From contig CAYLZN010000134.1 in assembly GCA_964387935.1 (NCBI GenBank), positions 1-13,494 of the forward strand: a stretch of 13,494 bases of DNA, in the 5' to 3' direction. Positions within the stretch are counted from its first letter, which is position 1. Each line of letters opens with the position of its first letter. Position numbers and translations under genes: made by a program. Of the stretch, positions 1 through 7,631 are shown one piece after another. Source of the DNA: CAYLZN01 sp964387935 (GTDB lineage: Bacteria > Acidobacteriota > Vicinamibacteria > Vicinamibacterales > JAFNAJ01). The notes beneath the pieces are model-generated. The model was not told the DNA's origin and did no database searches. It worked only from the letters and a program-made list of their open reading frames with translations.

Positions 1-1770
1 GCCGCACACTACCGCAGGTTCGTGCCCGAGGGTCCGTTGCCGCCGCACGCGATCAACCGGGGCCGGGAAGGCGTCATGTATTCCATCCACGCGCCGGGAC
101 TTCCAATCCTCGTTGCGCCGGCCTACGCGCTCGTGGGACGGGCTGGCGCGAATCTGGTGATCGCCCTCCTCGCGGCTGTCGCGGGCCTCGCCGTGTTCCT
201 CCTCGCGCGGTCGCTGTCGGGTCCCGCGCCCGCGTGGCTGACGTGGCTGGCCGTCTGCGGCAGCACGCCGTTTCTGATGCACGGCTGGCTGATCTTCCCC
301 GAGATGGCCGCGGCCTGTGTGGTGGCCTGGAGCGTGTGGTGGCTGTGCAAGGGCGGCAGCGCCAGCCCCGCAGCGTGGTTCGGTCGCGGCTGTGCAGTCG
401 GCGTACTCCCGTGGTTCCATGCGAAGTTCTCGGTCCTGCTCGCCGGCCTGGCGCTCGTGCTCGTGCTGGGCCGGCAACTCTGGCGAGCCCCGCGAGCGCT
501 GACGGCGTTCGTGCTGCCGATGCTGCTGTCGGTTGCCACGTGGCTGCTGGCATTCCGCGCGATGTATGGCGTGCCGGATCCGACCATGCCCTACGGCGGG
601 CTCCGCGCGATGACCGACCTGGCCTGGTCCAACGTGCCGCGCGGCCTGCTTGGCCTCTTCTTCGACCAGGAGTTCGGCCTGCTGTTGCACGCGCCCGTGT
701 ATGGGCTCGCGGCGTTCGGGGTGCTCCCGTTGCTGCGCGATCGGGCGCATCGCACGCTGGCCTTCGCCGTGTGCGGGGTCGGGCTGGCCTATCTGGTCGG
801 CGTCACCCGTTACTACATGTGGTGGGGTGGGCTGAGCGTGCCGGCGCGATTCCTCGTGCCGGTGCTCCCGCTGCTGGCCCCTGTGCTCGCCGCGGCGTTC
901 GGACGTCTGCGCGAATCCGCCTGGGGTCGCGCCGTGATGGCCGTCACGCTCGCGGCGAGCCTGAGCGCAAGTGCGCTCCTTCTGTTCGAACCACGCTGGA
1001 CGCTCCTGTTCAACACGCGGGACGGCACGGGGAACCTGCTGGCCCTCGTCCAGGGCGCGGGTGCCTGGACGCGTGTCTTCCCGTCGCTCTGGGACCTCGA
1101 CTGGATGGCGCAGGTGCCGCGGATCGTGGCGGTCATTGCCGGAGTCGCCGTTGGCGTCCTGGCCACGCGGGCCGCCGCGCGAACCCGTGGGGCGTCGGCA
1201 GCACGCGCACCCAGGCGCGACGGGCATCTGGCCATGGTGTTCGTGACAGCATCCCTGCTGGCCCTGGCGGTGTTGACGCGCGTCGGGCTGACGCAGGACG
1301 CCCGGGCGAAGACCGCCCTCGACGGTCAACTCCGCCTGCTGGCCGCGTGGGGCCCCGGCGGCTGGACGGCGCCGTCGCAGCTGCGCGTGCTGAGCGGCCG
1401 CGCCGTGCTGCAGCGCGTGGAGATGCTGGTGTTCTCGCGCGACGAGGCACTGGCCGTCGAGCCTCCCGCGGACCCCTCCGCGTGGCTGGGGCCGCTGTCG
1501 CTCCCACCGGGTACCTACGACATCAGGGTGTGGGGGCGGCCGGAGGCGCGGGTGCCCGGACCGCCTGGAGACCTCAGGGTCCGCCTGGCCGACGCCGACA
1601 CGGTCCTCGGCTCGGTGTCCCTGCGCGACGGCCTGCCGCTGGTGCTGCGCGTCGAGGTCCCGGGCCCAGGACCTCTCACCCGCGTGCTCGTGAGTGTTTC
1701 AGACGTGGCCGCGGTGGATCACATCGGGCGCGTGGCGGTGCAGCCCGTGGACCTCGAGCGGGCACGATAA
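1..1770 (+). CDS. GT-C-type polytopic membrane glycosyltransferase-like protein, 5' partial
   Basis: The frame is open to the left window edge. The earliest in-window start (GTG at 22) is probably not the real one, because the residues before it (AAHYRRF) continue the family pattern and the usual first membrane helix with its acidic GDE-type loop is missing. Visible features, numbered from that GTG: a YSIHAPGLP motif near residue 20; about nine hydrophobic segments between residues 25 and 385; a FFDQEFGLLLHAPVY segment near 213-227; and YYMWWGGLSVPARFLVP near 264-280, a pattern typical of large uncharacterised GT-C-like proteins. The last ~180 residues look soluble and beta-rich. Proteins of this type are thought to move sugars from polyprenyl-phosphate donors on the outer side of the membrane, but donor and acceptor cannot be read here. 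It resembles the gene at 4670-6577 in layout and is probably a distant paralogue. Its TAA directly abuts the stop codon of convergent glpD. Confidence 0.8.
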   Translation, partial: AAHYRRFVPEGPLPPHAINRGREGVMYSIHAPGLPILVAPAYALVGRAGANLVIALLAAVAGLAVFLLARSLSGPAPAWLTWLAVCGSTPFLMHGWLIFPEMAAACVVAWSVWWLCKGGSASPAAWFGRGCAVGVLPWFHAKFSVLLAGLALVLVLGRQLWRAPRALTAFVLPMLLSVATWLLAFRAMYGVPDPTMPYGGLRAMTDLAWSNVPRGLLGLFFDQEFGLLLHAPVYGLAAFGVLPLLRDRAHRTLAFAVCGVGLAYLVGVTRYYMWWGGLSVPARFLVPVLPLLAPVLAAAFGRLRESAWGRAVMAVTLAASLSASALLLFEPRWTLLFNTRDGTGNLLALVQGAGAWTRVFPSLWDLDWMAQVPRIVAVIAGVAVGVLATRAAARTRGASAARAPRRDGHLAMVFVTASLLALAVLTRVGLTQDARAKTALDGQLRLLAAWGPGGWTAPSQLRVLSGRAVLQRVEMLVFSRDEALAVEPPADPSAWLGPLSLPPGTYDIRVWGRPEARVPGPPGDLRVRLADADTVLGSVSLRDGLPLVLRVEVPGPGPLTRVLVSVSDVAAVDHIGRVAVQPVDLERAR

Positions 1771-3444
1771 CTACCAGTGGAACCACTGCTCGACCTGCGC
1801 GACCTCGTCGCGTACCCGCGTTGCTGACCATCCGAGCCCCTCGGCCATGATCGCGGCGCATCTGGCGAACGCGGCCGCGCCCGGATGACCGATCGTTCCC
1901 AGGCCCGTCCTGCGGAACACCACGTCCTCGAGACGTTGCGCCATCTCCGCGTGCACCGCGTACCGCACTTCGGCCTCGATGGTCGGCTGGTTCGTCGCGA
2001 GCGGCGCGAAGCCGGCCTCGTGCTGGCCGCCAAGGGCCACCACCGCATCGGCCTCCGTCCCGTAAAGCCCGGCCAGGTGGTCGAGCGTGACCGAGTCGAG
2101 GGAGCGTCCGTAGCGGCGCTCCAGGTCGGCCCTGAATGTGCGGACGTCGGCGAGATCGCCTCCAGCGAGCGGCGTTGTCGCGGTCTCGGCCCGCGGGAGG
2201 CGCCGCGCGAGCTTCCGGGCCACGAGATCCACGGCGCGTTCGGCCAGCGCCCGCGCCGTCGTGTACTTCGCACCCAGCACCGACACGAACCCCTCGATGC
2301 CGTCCGCCCGCGCGTGATCGACGAGCTGATACAAGCCCGTGCCCTGGTAGACCTCGGGGCGCACAACTTCCTCCGTGAGTGGGTACAGCCCCGCAAACGC
2401 GTACGCCACATCGCTCACCGACAGACGAGCCGCCGGCAGCGCATCGTTGATGTCCTCGACGAACGTGCGGACGTCTTCCCGATTGACGCCGACCTCGCCT
2501 GGCGCGCCGCCGAAGGGGACGTTGGTGGTCCCGATCAGCGATCGCCCGCGCCACGGGATGATGAAGAAGTGGCGGCCGCCACGCTGGATCATGGCCTGAT
2601 TCCGGTGGCGGGTCGGCACCGCCACGGCGGCGCCCTCAATCAGGGGCCGGGTGACGATGTGGACGCCTTTCGAGAACGCCGTGATCTCGCGCTCCAGGTG
2701 CGCGCGGGCCTGGGCGACGTTGAACAGGCTGATCCACGGGCCGGCCGCGTTGGCCACCAGGCGCGCCCCCACATCGAACGTGCCTCCCTCGAGCTGATCC
2801 CTGGCCGCGATGCCCACGACCCGCCCGGTGCGGTCGCGCAGGAGCCCCGCGGCCTCGACGTAGTTCGCCACCACGGCGTCGCGCGCCTGCGCGCCTTTCA
2901 GGAAGGCCAGCGTCATCCGCTCCGAGCTGTGCATGTGCAGCTCGTGAATGACCCAGGCGCCGGTGAGCTTCTCGATGGACTCGAGCAGGGGGTACTGCGA
3001 GATCACCTGCTGGCGCGAGAGGAACCGATCGCCCGGGACCCGCCGCTCGGGGTCGGCAATCCCCGACGCGGTGCCCGCGCACAGCGCGTGGTACGACGCG
3101 ATGCCGGCCCCAAGCAGCAGACGTCCCTTGCTGACGGAGCGTGACGTCGGGATGAGGAACGGAACCCACCGGACGAGGTGCGGCGCGATGCGCAGGAACG
3201 CGGCGCGTTCGCGGGCCGACTCGCGGACCTTCCCGAACTGGGCCTGCTGGAGGTACCGGATGCCGCCGTGGAGCAGCTTCGACGAGGCCGCCGACGTGGC
3301 GCCCCCGAAGTCCGCCTTCTCGACCAGGGCGACCTGCAGGCCGCGCAGGGCCGCATCGTGTGCGATGCAGGCGCCGGTGATGCCGCCCCCGATGACGACG
3401 AGGTCGAACGTGCGGGCGGTGAGCGCGGACAGGTCGCGGGTCAT
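1771..3444 (-). CDS. glpD: Glycerol-3-phosphate dehydrogenase (FAD, quinone-linked)
   Basis: Oxidises sn-glycerol 3-phosphate to dihydroxyacetone phosphate at the inner face of the membrane and passes electrons to quinone. This links glycerol and phospholipid turnover to glycolysis and respiration. The 557-residue product is close to the long Bacillus-type GlpD. An N-terminal Rossmann fold shows VVIGGGITG (residues 16-24) and the ribose-binding glutamate (VEK, E42). Next comes the GlpD hallmark SSKLLHGGIRYL (54-65), then a central NAAGPWI FAD segment, and a DAO C-terminal domain with the LERRYG and EVRYAVHAEMA stretches. The ATG start overlaps the stop of the upstream glycosyltransferase as ATGA, with no clear Shine-Dalgarno sequence, so it is probably made by translational coupling. 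No glpF, glpK or GlpR-like gene is nearby. Its role beside a glycosyltransferase is unclear; supply or recycling of glycerol phosphate for an envelope polymer is only a guess. Confidence 0.95.
   Translation of the reverse strand: MTRDLSALTARTFDLVVIGGGITGACIAHDAALRGLQVALVEKADFGGATSAASSKLLHGGIRYLQQAQFGKVRESARERAAFLRIAPHLVRWVPFLIPTSRSVSKGRLLLGAGIASYHALCAGTASGIADPERRVPGDRFLSRQQVISQYPLLESIEKLTGAWVIHELHMHSSERMTLAFLKGAQARDAVVANYVEAAGLLRDRTGRVVGIAARDQLEGGTFDVGARLVANAAGPWISLFNVAQARAHLEREITAFSKGVHIVTRPLIEGAAVAVPTRHRNQAMIQRGGRHFFIIPWRGRSLIGTTNVPFGGAPGEVGVNREDVRTFVEDINDALPAARLSVSDVAYAFAGLYPLTEEVVRPEVYQGTGLYQLVDHARADGIEGFVSVLGAKYTTARALAERAVDLVARKLARRLPRAETATTPLAGGDLADVRTFRADLERRYGRSLDSVTLDHLAGLYGTEADAVVALGGQHEAGFAPLATNQPTIEAEVRYAVHAEMAQRLEDVVFRRTGLGTIGHPGAAAFARCAAIMAEGLGWSATRVRDEVAQVEQWFHW
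1775..1788. repeat. 14-bp perfect palindrome at a convergent stop junction
   Basis: CAGTGG-AA-CCACTG lies inside the last codons of glpD, just past the stop of the rightward membrane protein. It is the only inverted repeat noticed at this tail-to-tail junction and could weakly slow polymerase from either side. The two-base loop and missing T-tract make it a poor intrinsic terminator. It may be chance, since it encodes the C-terminal residues QWFHW. Confidence 0.4.
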
Positions 3445-4649
3445 GCGGCGTGGACTCGGTCAGCAGGAGCGGCCACCCGCTCGTACACCGCGGCCAGTCT
3501 CCGGGCCAGCGCGGGCCAGGAGAACTCCTGTTCCGCGCGGGCGCGCAGGGCCGCGCCGAGCGTCTGGCGCTCATCCGGCGAGCGGAGAAGCGCGACCATC
3601 GCGTCGGCCAGGGCCCTCGTGTCCCCGATGGGCGCATACCGGCCCAGCGGACCCAGGAGCTCGCGGTTGACGGGCGTGTCGGTCGCCACGGTCGGCAGGC
3701 CGCAGGACATGTAATTGAGCAGCTTGCCGTTGGCCTCGGTCAGCGACTGCTTCGGCGAGACGGCGACGTCCGCGAGCGCCAGCCAGCGCGCGGCGTCCCG
3801 GTACGGAATGCGCCCCGGGAACGAACAGACGGCGCCCAGCCCCTTCTCGCTGGCAAGCGCGCGGTAACGCTCCTCGTTGGGGTACCCCATCACGAGGAAG
3901 TGCACCCCAGGCACCGCAGCCACGACCCGGGGCACGGCCTCGAGCAGGGCATCCACGCCCTGATACGCCGTGAGCACGCCGAGAAAGGCCACCACGGGGC
4001 GACCGGCGAGGCCCAGGTGGGCGACCAGCGCCGGGTCGCGCGGGACTGGGCGGAACAGCGTCAGGTCCGCTCCGTCTGGCAACGCGACGACGCGATCGGC
4101 GGGCACGTGGGCCGAGGCGATGAGCGGCGTCGCTGCCGCCGAGCTCACGAGGAGCACGTCCGGTTTGCGGGCCAGCCACGCCTCGAACCTCCGCGTGGCC
4201 CGGGTGAGCGTCCCCGTCTTGCCCAGCACGCCGTGGTCGATCAGCTCCTCGGTCAGGCTGCCCTGGAGATCCGCGACCACCGGCAGACCTGTGAACGTCC
4301 GTGCCACGGTAGCGAGGAAGACGCCTTCGTGCAAATGCGCGTGAAGGACCTGGGGCTGCCACTCGCGCGCGGCCCGAAGGACGGTGCCCAGCAGCATCGT
4401 GTCCAGCAGGGGCCGGCTCCAGCTCGGGCCCAGCGCGCTCGGCCGAACGCCCGGCACCGCCACTGACCGTCTGGTGGGGACGTCCGGCAGGTCATCGCCC
4501 GCCGGATACGTCACGACCAGGGACTCGATGCCGAGGTCGCGCAGCGCGCGGACCTCCTCGTAGATGCGGACGTGGCACCCGCGATCCCCGAAGAACGGCG
4601 TCGGGGCGATCGTGAGCACGCGCGTCACGCGGCGGGGTGCGGGGGACAC
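3441..4649 (-). CDS. GT4-family glycosyltransferase
   Basis: A 402-residue GT-B-fold glycosyltransferase, probably cytoplasmic or peripherally membrane-bound, that transfers a sugar from a nucleotide donor in cell-surface glycan or glycolipid synthesis. The N-terminal acceptor domain opens with TIAPTPFFGDRGCHVRIYEE, including the usual loop before the first helix. HAHLHEG lies at 103-109 and LPDGADL at 190-196. The donor domain has YQGVDALLEAVP (229-240) and EANGKLLNYMSCGLPTVATD (305-324). That last stretch aligns with the GT4 nucleotide-sugar-binding block, but the residue usually glutamate in GKLLEYM is asparagine (N312), so the classic EX7E pair is not intact. The GTG start at 4649 is preferred because a TATTAT hexamer lies 6 bases upstream, fitting a leaderless message; a second in-frame GTG lies at 4628. 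It overlaps glpD by 4 bases. Donor and acceptor sugars cannot be assigned. Confidence 0.88.
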   Translation of the reverse strand: MSPAPRRVTRVLTIAPTPFFGDRGCHVRIYEEVRALRDLGIESLVVTYPAGDDLPDVPTRRSVAVPGVRPSALGPSWSRPLLDTMLLGTVLRAAREWQPQVLHAHLHEGVFLATVARTFTGLPVVADLQGSLTEELIDHGVLGKTGTLTRATRRFEAWLARKPDVLLVSSAAATPLIASAHVPADRVVALPDGADLTLFRPVPRDPALVAHLGLAGRPVVAFLGVLTAYQGVDALLEAVPRVVAAVPGVHFLVMGYPNEERYRALASEKGLGAVCSFPGRIPYRDAARWLALADVAVSPKQSLTEANGKLLNYMSCGLPTVATDTPVNRELLGPLGRYAPIGDTRALADAMVALLRSPDERQTLGAALRARAEQEFSWPALARRLAAVYERVAAPADRVHAA

Positions 4650-4669
4650 CGTGGCATAATACCGGACCC
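4650..4669. promoter_or_regulatory. Divergent promoter with overlapping -10-like elements
   Basis: The 20 bases between the two divergent start codons contain CATAATA (4655-4661), an AT-rich island in GC-rich DNA. Read rightwards it gives CATAAT (4655-4660), five of six matches to TATAAT, ending 9 bases before GTG 4670. Read leftwards it gives TATTAT (4661-4656), also five of six, ending 6 bases before GTG 4649. Neither gene has a Shine-Dalgarno sequence here, and transcription from either element would start at or within a few bases of the start codon. Both messages could therefore be leaderless. No convincing -35 was seen on either side. Confidence 0.55.
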
Positions 4670-6577
4670 GTGCCCACCGAGGCTCCCGGGCCGCCCGCTC
4701 CGTCAGCGCCCCCTGCCCCCGACCCGCGCTCGTACGCGCCGCTTCTGCTGTTCTTCCTGGTTGCAGGACTGTCTGCTGCGGCCCTTAACGTGGATGTGGT
4801 CAGGACCGGCTTCGGCGTCAAGGGCGACGAGGCCACCTACGTCTCGATGGCGCTGAGCCTCGCCGACGATGGCGACCTGTCGTGGGATCGCGGCGACCTC
4901 GAGCGTTTCTATCAGGCGTACGGCCACGGGCCCGAAGGGATCTTCCTCAAGCGCGGCCAGACCTTCCGTCTGCGCAGCGCCGCGTCGTTTCCCTGGGTGC
5001 GGGTCGAGCATCGGCCGGACCGATTCCCCCAGCGGCTGTACTTCGGCAAGGCCTTCGCGTATGCGGTGGCGGCCGCACCGTTCGTCTGGGCGGCCGGACT
5101 GAACGGCCTGCTCCTGTTCCACGTGCTGGCGTGGGGCCTCTGCTTCTGGGCGGGATACGTCTTCCTCCGGGCCCGCAGTGGCGAGCTCGCCTCGCTGCTG
5201 TTCAGTCTCGCCTTCCTCGGCGTGTCGATCACGCCGATCTACCTGGTGTGGCTCACGCCCGAGATCTTCCACGTGGCGCTCGTGTTTCTCGCGTACTTCC
5301 TGGTCTTCTACCGGGACGTCGCGCCGCCGGCTCACGGTCGCTGGGCGCGGGCCCTGCGCGGGCGTGGCGCGCTGTGGGTCGCCGCCGTGCTGCTCGGCGT
5401 GGCGACCTTCTCGAAGCCGCCCAACCTGTTCCTGGTCGGCCCGCCGGCGTTGCTGCTCTGGCGAGAGCGGCGCTGGCTCGCCGGGCTCGTCTTCGGCCTG
5501 GTCGCGGGCGTCGCGGTCGTCGCGTGCTTTGCGTTGAACGGCGTCATCTCCGGCGATCTCAACTACCAGGGCGGGGACCGCAAGACGTTCTACGGACAGT
5601 TTCCCTTCGCCAGGCCGGACGTCCGGTTCGACACGTCGGGCATCGTGATGAGCACCAACGAACTGGGCGCCGACGAAATCCAGGAGCAGGAGGGCTTCTT
5701 CGATCGCCTGCGGCTCAACGCCCTGTACTTCACGGTCGGGCGCCACTCCGGGTTCCTGCCCTACTTCTTCCCCGGCGTCGTCGTGCTCGCCCTGTGGCTC
5801 GTGCGCCGGCGGGAGCAGCGCCTGTGGCACTGGGGCATCCTGGCGGCGGTTGCCGCGACGGTGCTCGTCCTGATGGTGACCTTGCCCTACAGTTGGGCCG
5901 GCGGGGGAGGCCCGCCCGGAAACCGTTACTTCCTCAGCTTGTATCCCTCGCTCTTCTTCCTGACGCCGACGCTCATGAGCGTCGCACCGGCGGTCGTCGC
6001 GTGGATCGGTGGTGCGGTCTTTCTCGCGCACGTCCTCGTGAACCCCTTCGTCTCGGCGAAGTCGCCCTGGACGATCGCGCAGCGCGGCCTGCTGCGTCAG
6101 TTGCCGGTCGAGTTGACGATGGTGAACGACCTGCCGGTGATGCTGCAGGCGTCGCGCGCCCGCGTGCCCTATGGCGCCGACCCTGTGCTGTTCCTGTACT
6201 TCCTCGACGACCACACCTGGTCGCCGGAGCCCACCGGGCTGTGGGTGGCCGGCGATGCGACCTCGGAGATCATCGTGCGGACCGGCGAGCCGCTCGACCG
6301 CCTGTCGGTGACGCTGCAGGCCGCCGCCGAGAGCCGCGTTCGCCTTCGTGCCGGCGGGGCCGCGCGCGACGTCACGCTCTCGCCGGGCACGCTCACCACG
6401 GTGACCGTGCCCACTCGCGGCGTGTCCACGCGAGGGTCGTTCGCCTATCTGCTGGTGGTCTCCACCACGGCGGGCGCGGTGCCCGCCCTCGAAGACCCCA
6501 GTTCGCGCGACTCGCGCTTCCTCGGGGTCCTGATGCAATTGCGGGGGCACACGGCCCCGCCGGCGGGAGCCCGCTGA
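4670..6577 (+). CDS. GT-C-type polytopic membrane glycosyltransferase-like protein
   Basis: A 635-residue integral membrane protein. A proline-rich N-terminus (residues 5-19) precedes a first helix at about 23-40. A loop follows with GDEATYVSMALSLADDGDL starting near residue 52. The acidic pair D53/E54 sits where GT-C enzymes such as ArnT and PMT carry their catalytic or metal-binding acidic residues. About ten further hydrophobic stretches follow, with GGGGPPGNRYFLSLYPSLF aligning to the WWGG...RFLVP block of the protein at 1-1770. The last ~130 residues form a soluble, beta-rich tail, presumably periplasmic. Probable role: transfer of a sugar from a lipid-phosphate carrier to an envelope glycan or lipid. 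GTG 4670 is chosen over the in-frame GTG at 4637, because 4637 lies inside the divergent gene and upstream of the -10-like element. The next glycosyltransferase follows after one base. Confidence 0.82.
   Translation: MPTEAPGPPAPSAPPAPDPRSYAPLLLFFLVAGLSAAALNVDVVRTGFGVKGDEATYVSMALSLADDGDLSWDRGDLERFYQAYGHGPEGIFLKRGQTFRLRSAASFPWVRVEHRPDRFPQRLYFGKAFAYAVAAAPFVWAAGLNGLLLFHVLAWGLCFWAGYVFLRARSGELASLLFSLAFLGVSITPIYLVWLTPEIFHVALVFLAYFLVFYRDVAPPAHGRWARALRGRGALWVAAVLLGVATFSKPPNLFLVGPPALLLWRERRWLAGLVFGLVAGVAVVACFALNGVISGDLNYQGGDRKTFYGQFPFARPDVRFDTSGIVMSTNELGADEIQEQEGFFDRLRLNALYFTVGRHSGFLPYFFPGVVVLALWLVRRREQRLWHWGILAAVAATVLVLMVTLPYSWAGGGGPPGNRYFLSLYPSLFFLTPTLMSVAPAVVAWIGGAVFLAHVLVNPFVSAKSPWTIAQRGLLRQLPVELTMVNDLPVMLQASRARVPYGADPVLFLYFLDDHTWSPEPTGLWVAGDATSEIIVRTGEPLDRLSVTLQAAAESRVRLRAGGAARDVTLSPGTLTTVTVPTRGVSTRGSFAYLLVVSTTAGAVPALEDPSSRDSRFLGVLMQLRGHTAPPAGAR
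6565..6569 (+). promoter_or_regulatory. Shine-Dalgarno GGGAG before the second GT4 gene
   Basis: GGGAG ends 9 bases before GTG 6579, inside the end of the preceding membrane-protein gene. It supports the 6579 start and is one of the few recognisable ribosome-binding sequences in the window. Confidence 0.45.
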
Positions 6578-6578
6578 C

Positions 6579-7622
6579 GTGCCGCGCATTGCGGTCGTGT
6601 CGTCGCATCCGCCCTTCAGCGAAGGAGGACACCTCACCATCGCGCGCAACGTGGTCGCCGCGCTGCAGGCCGCGGGACACGACGCGGAGCTCGTGCTCAC
6701 GCCTCAGAACCGCTTCGGTCGCCAGGGCGCGGCCTACGTCGCGAACTGGCTGACCGACCTGGGCGAGAGCGACGGGCGACGGATCGACCAGATCATCTCC
6801 CTGCGCTTTCCCGCCTACGTCGTCCGTCACCCGCGCCACGTGTGCTGGTTGAGCCACACCATGCGCGAGTACTACGATCTCTGGCCCGCGTTCAGCCGGG
6901 ATCTGTCGTGGAAGAACCAGGTGAAGGAGGGAGCGCGTCGCCGTCTGATTCACGCGGCAGACCGCTACTTCCTCTCACCGCGCCGCCTGGCGCGCCTGTT
7001 CGTCCTCTCGCGCACGGTGCAGGAACGCCTCGACGCGTCGATCGGCGTGCGCTCCGAGCCCCTGTATCCGCCGCCGCCCGAGCGACCCTACCGCTGCGAC
7101 GCCTACGAGGACTTCGTGTTCACGGCCTCGCGGATCACGCCGCACAAGCGCCTGGACCTGCTCGTCCGGGCGCTGGCCGAACCGCTCGGTCAGGGGCTCC
7201 AGGCCGTGATTGCCGGGGAAGGGGCGGCACTCCCGGGGCTTCGAGCGTTGGCGAGCGATCTGGGCGTCGATCGGCGGGTCCAGTTCCTGGGCCGCGTGGA
7301 CGAGGCCACCCTGCTCGACGGCTATGCCCGCTGTCGGTCCGTGTGCTTCACGCCGCTCAACGAGGACTACGGCTTCGTCGCCGCCGAGGCGTTTGCGTCC
7401 CGCAAGCCCGTCGTGACGTGCCATGACAGCGGGGGCCCTGGCGAACTGGTGGATCCCGAGCGTTCGGGGATCGTGTGCGAGCCGACACCAGCGGCCCTCG
7501 CGGCCGCCCTCGCGCGACTGCAGGCGGACGCGGGCCTGGCCGAACGCCTGGGAGCCGCCGGAGCTGAGCGCATCGCCACGCTGACGTGGCCGGCGACCAT
7601 TGCGCGACTGGTGGTCGTGTAA
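6579..7622 (+). CDS. GT4-family glycosyltransferase
   Basis: A 347-residue GT-B glycosyltransferase. The N-terminal half begins RIAVVSSHPPFSEGGHLTIA, with the loop that normally contacts the acceptor. The donor-binding half shows the phosphate-contacting SRITPHKRLDLLVRAL (184-199, R185 and K190), AGEGAALPGLR (212-222) and an intact EX7E pair in EDYGFVAAE (E262 and E270). The GHDSGGP-like stretch CHDSGGPGELV follows at 281-291. It probably adds a sugar on the cytoplasmic side to a lipid-linked or cell-surface glycan whose later steps may involve the GT-C-like protein one base upstream. It appears complete although slightly short at the C-terminus. Its stop codon TAA forms part of the -10-like element preceding ttcA. 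It shares little with the GT4 protein at 3441-4649 beyond the fold. Substrates are unknown. Confidence 0.88.
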   Translation: MPRIAVVSSHPPFSEGGHLTIARNVVAALQAAGHDAELVLTPQNRFGRQGAAYVANWLTDLGESDGRRIDQIISLRFPAYVVRHPRHVCWLSHTMREYYDLWPAFSRDLSWKNQVKEGARRRLIHAADRYFLSPRRLARLFVLSRTVQERLDASIGVRSEPLYPPPPERPYRCDAYEDFVFTASRITPHKRLDLLVRALAEPLGQGLQAVIAGEGAALPGLRALASDLGVDRRVQFLGRVDEATLLDGYARCRSVCFTPLNEDYGFVAAEAFASRKPVVTCHDSGGPGELVDPERSGIVCEPTPAALAAALARLQADAGLAERLGAAGAERIATLTWPATIARLVVV

Positions 7623-7631
7623 ACTCCTGGT
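7620..7631 (+). promoter_or_regulatory. Putative leaderless promoter for ttcA
   Basis: TAAACT (7620-7625) fits the TANNNT -10 pattern and ends 6 bases before the GTG start of ttcA, the same spacing as the TATTAT element before GTG 4649. The TAA is also the stop codon of the preceding glycosyltransferase. No Shine-Dalgarno sequence precedes ttcA. This could be an internal operon promoter giving leaderless ttcA-dtd-dapF transcripts, but such a short motif can occur by chance. Confidence 0.4.

Noticed and set aside
1885..3144. 419-codon plus-strand open frame opposite glpD
   Set aside because: It lies fully inside glpD, which has unmistakable FAD-binding and GlpD motifs; the translation shows no family features.
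4637..4669. Upstream in-frame GTG at 4637 as the start of the membrane protein
   Set aside because: It would overlap the divergent glycosyltransferase start, lie upstream of the likely -10 element, and add residues (RGTPWHNTG) that do not look like a conserved N-terminus.
4703..6700. 665-codon open frame on the minus strand opposite the membrane protein
   Set aside because: It is a hydrophilic, charge-rich shadow of a polytopic membrane protein with no recognisable motif.
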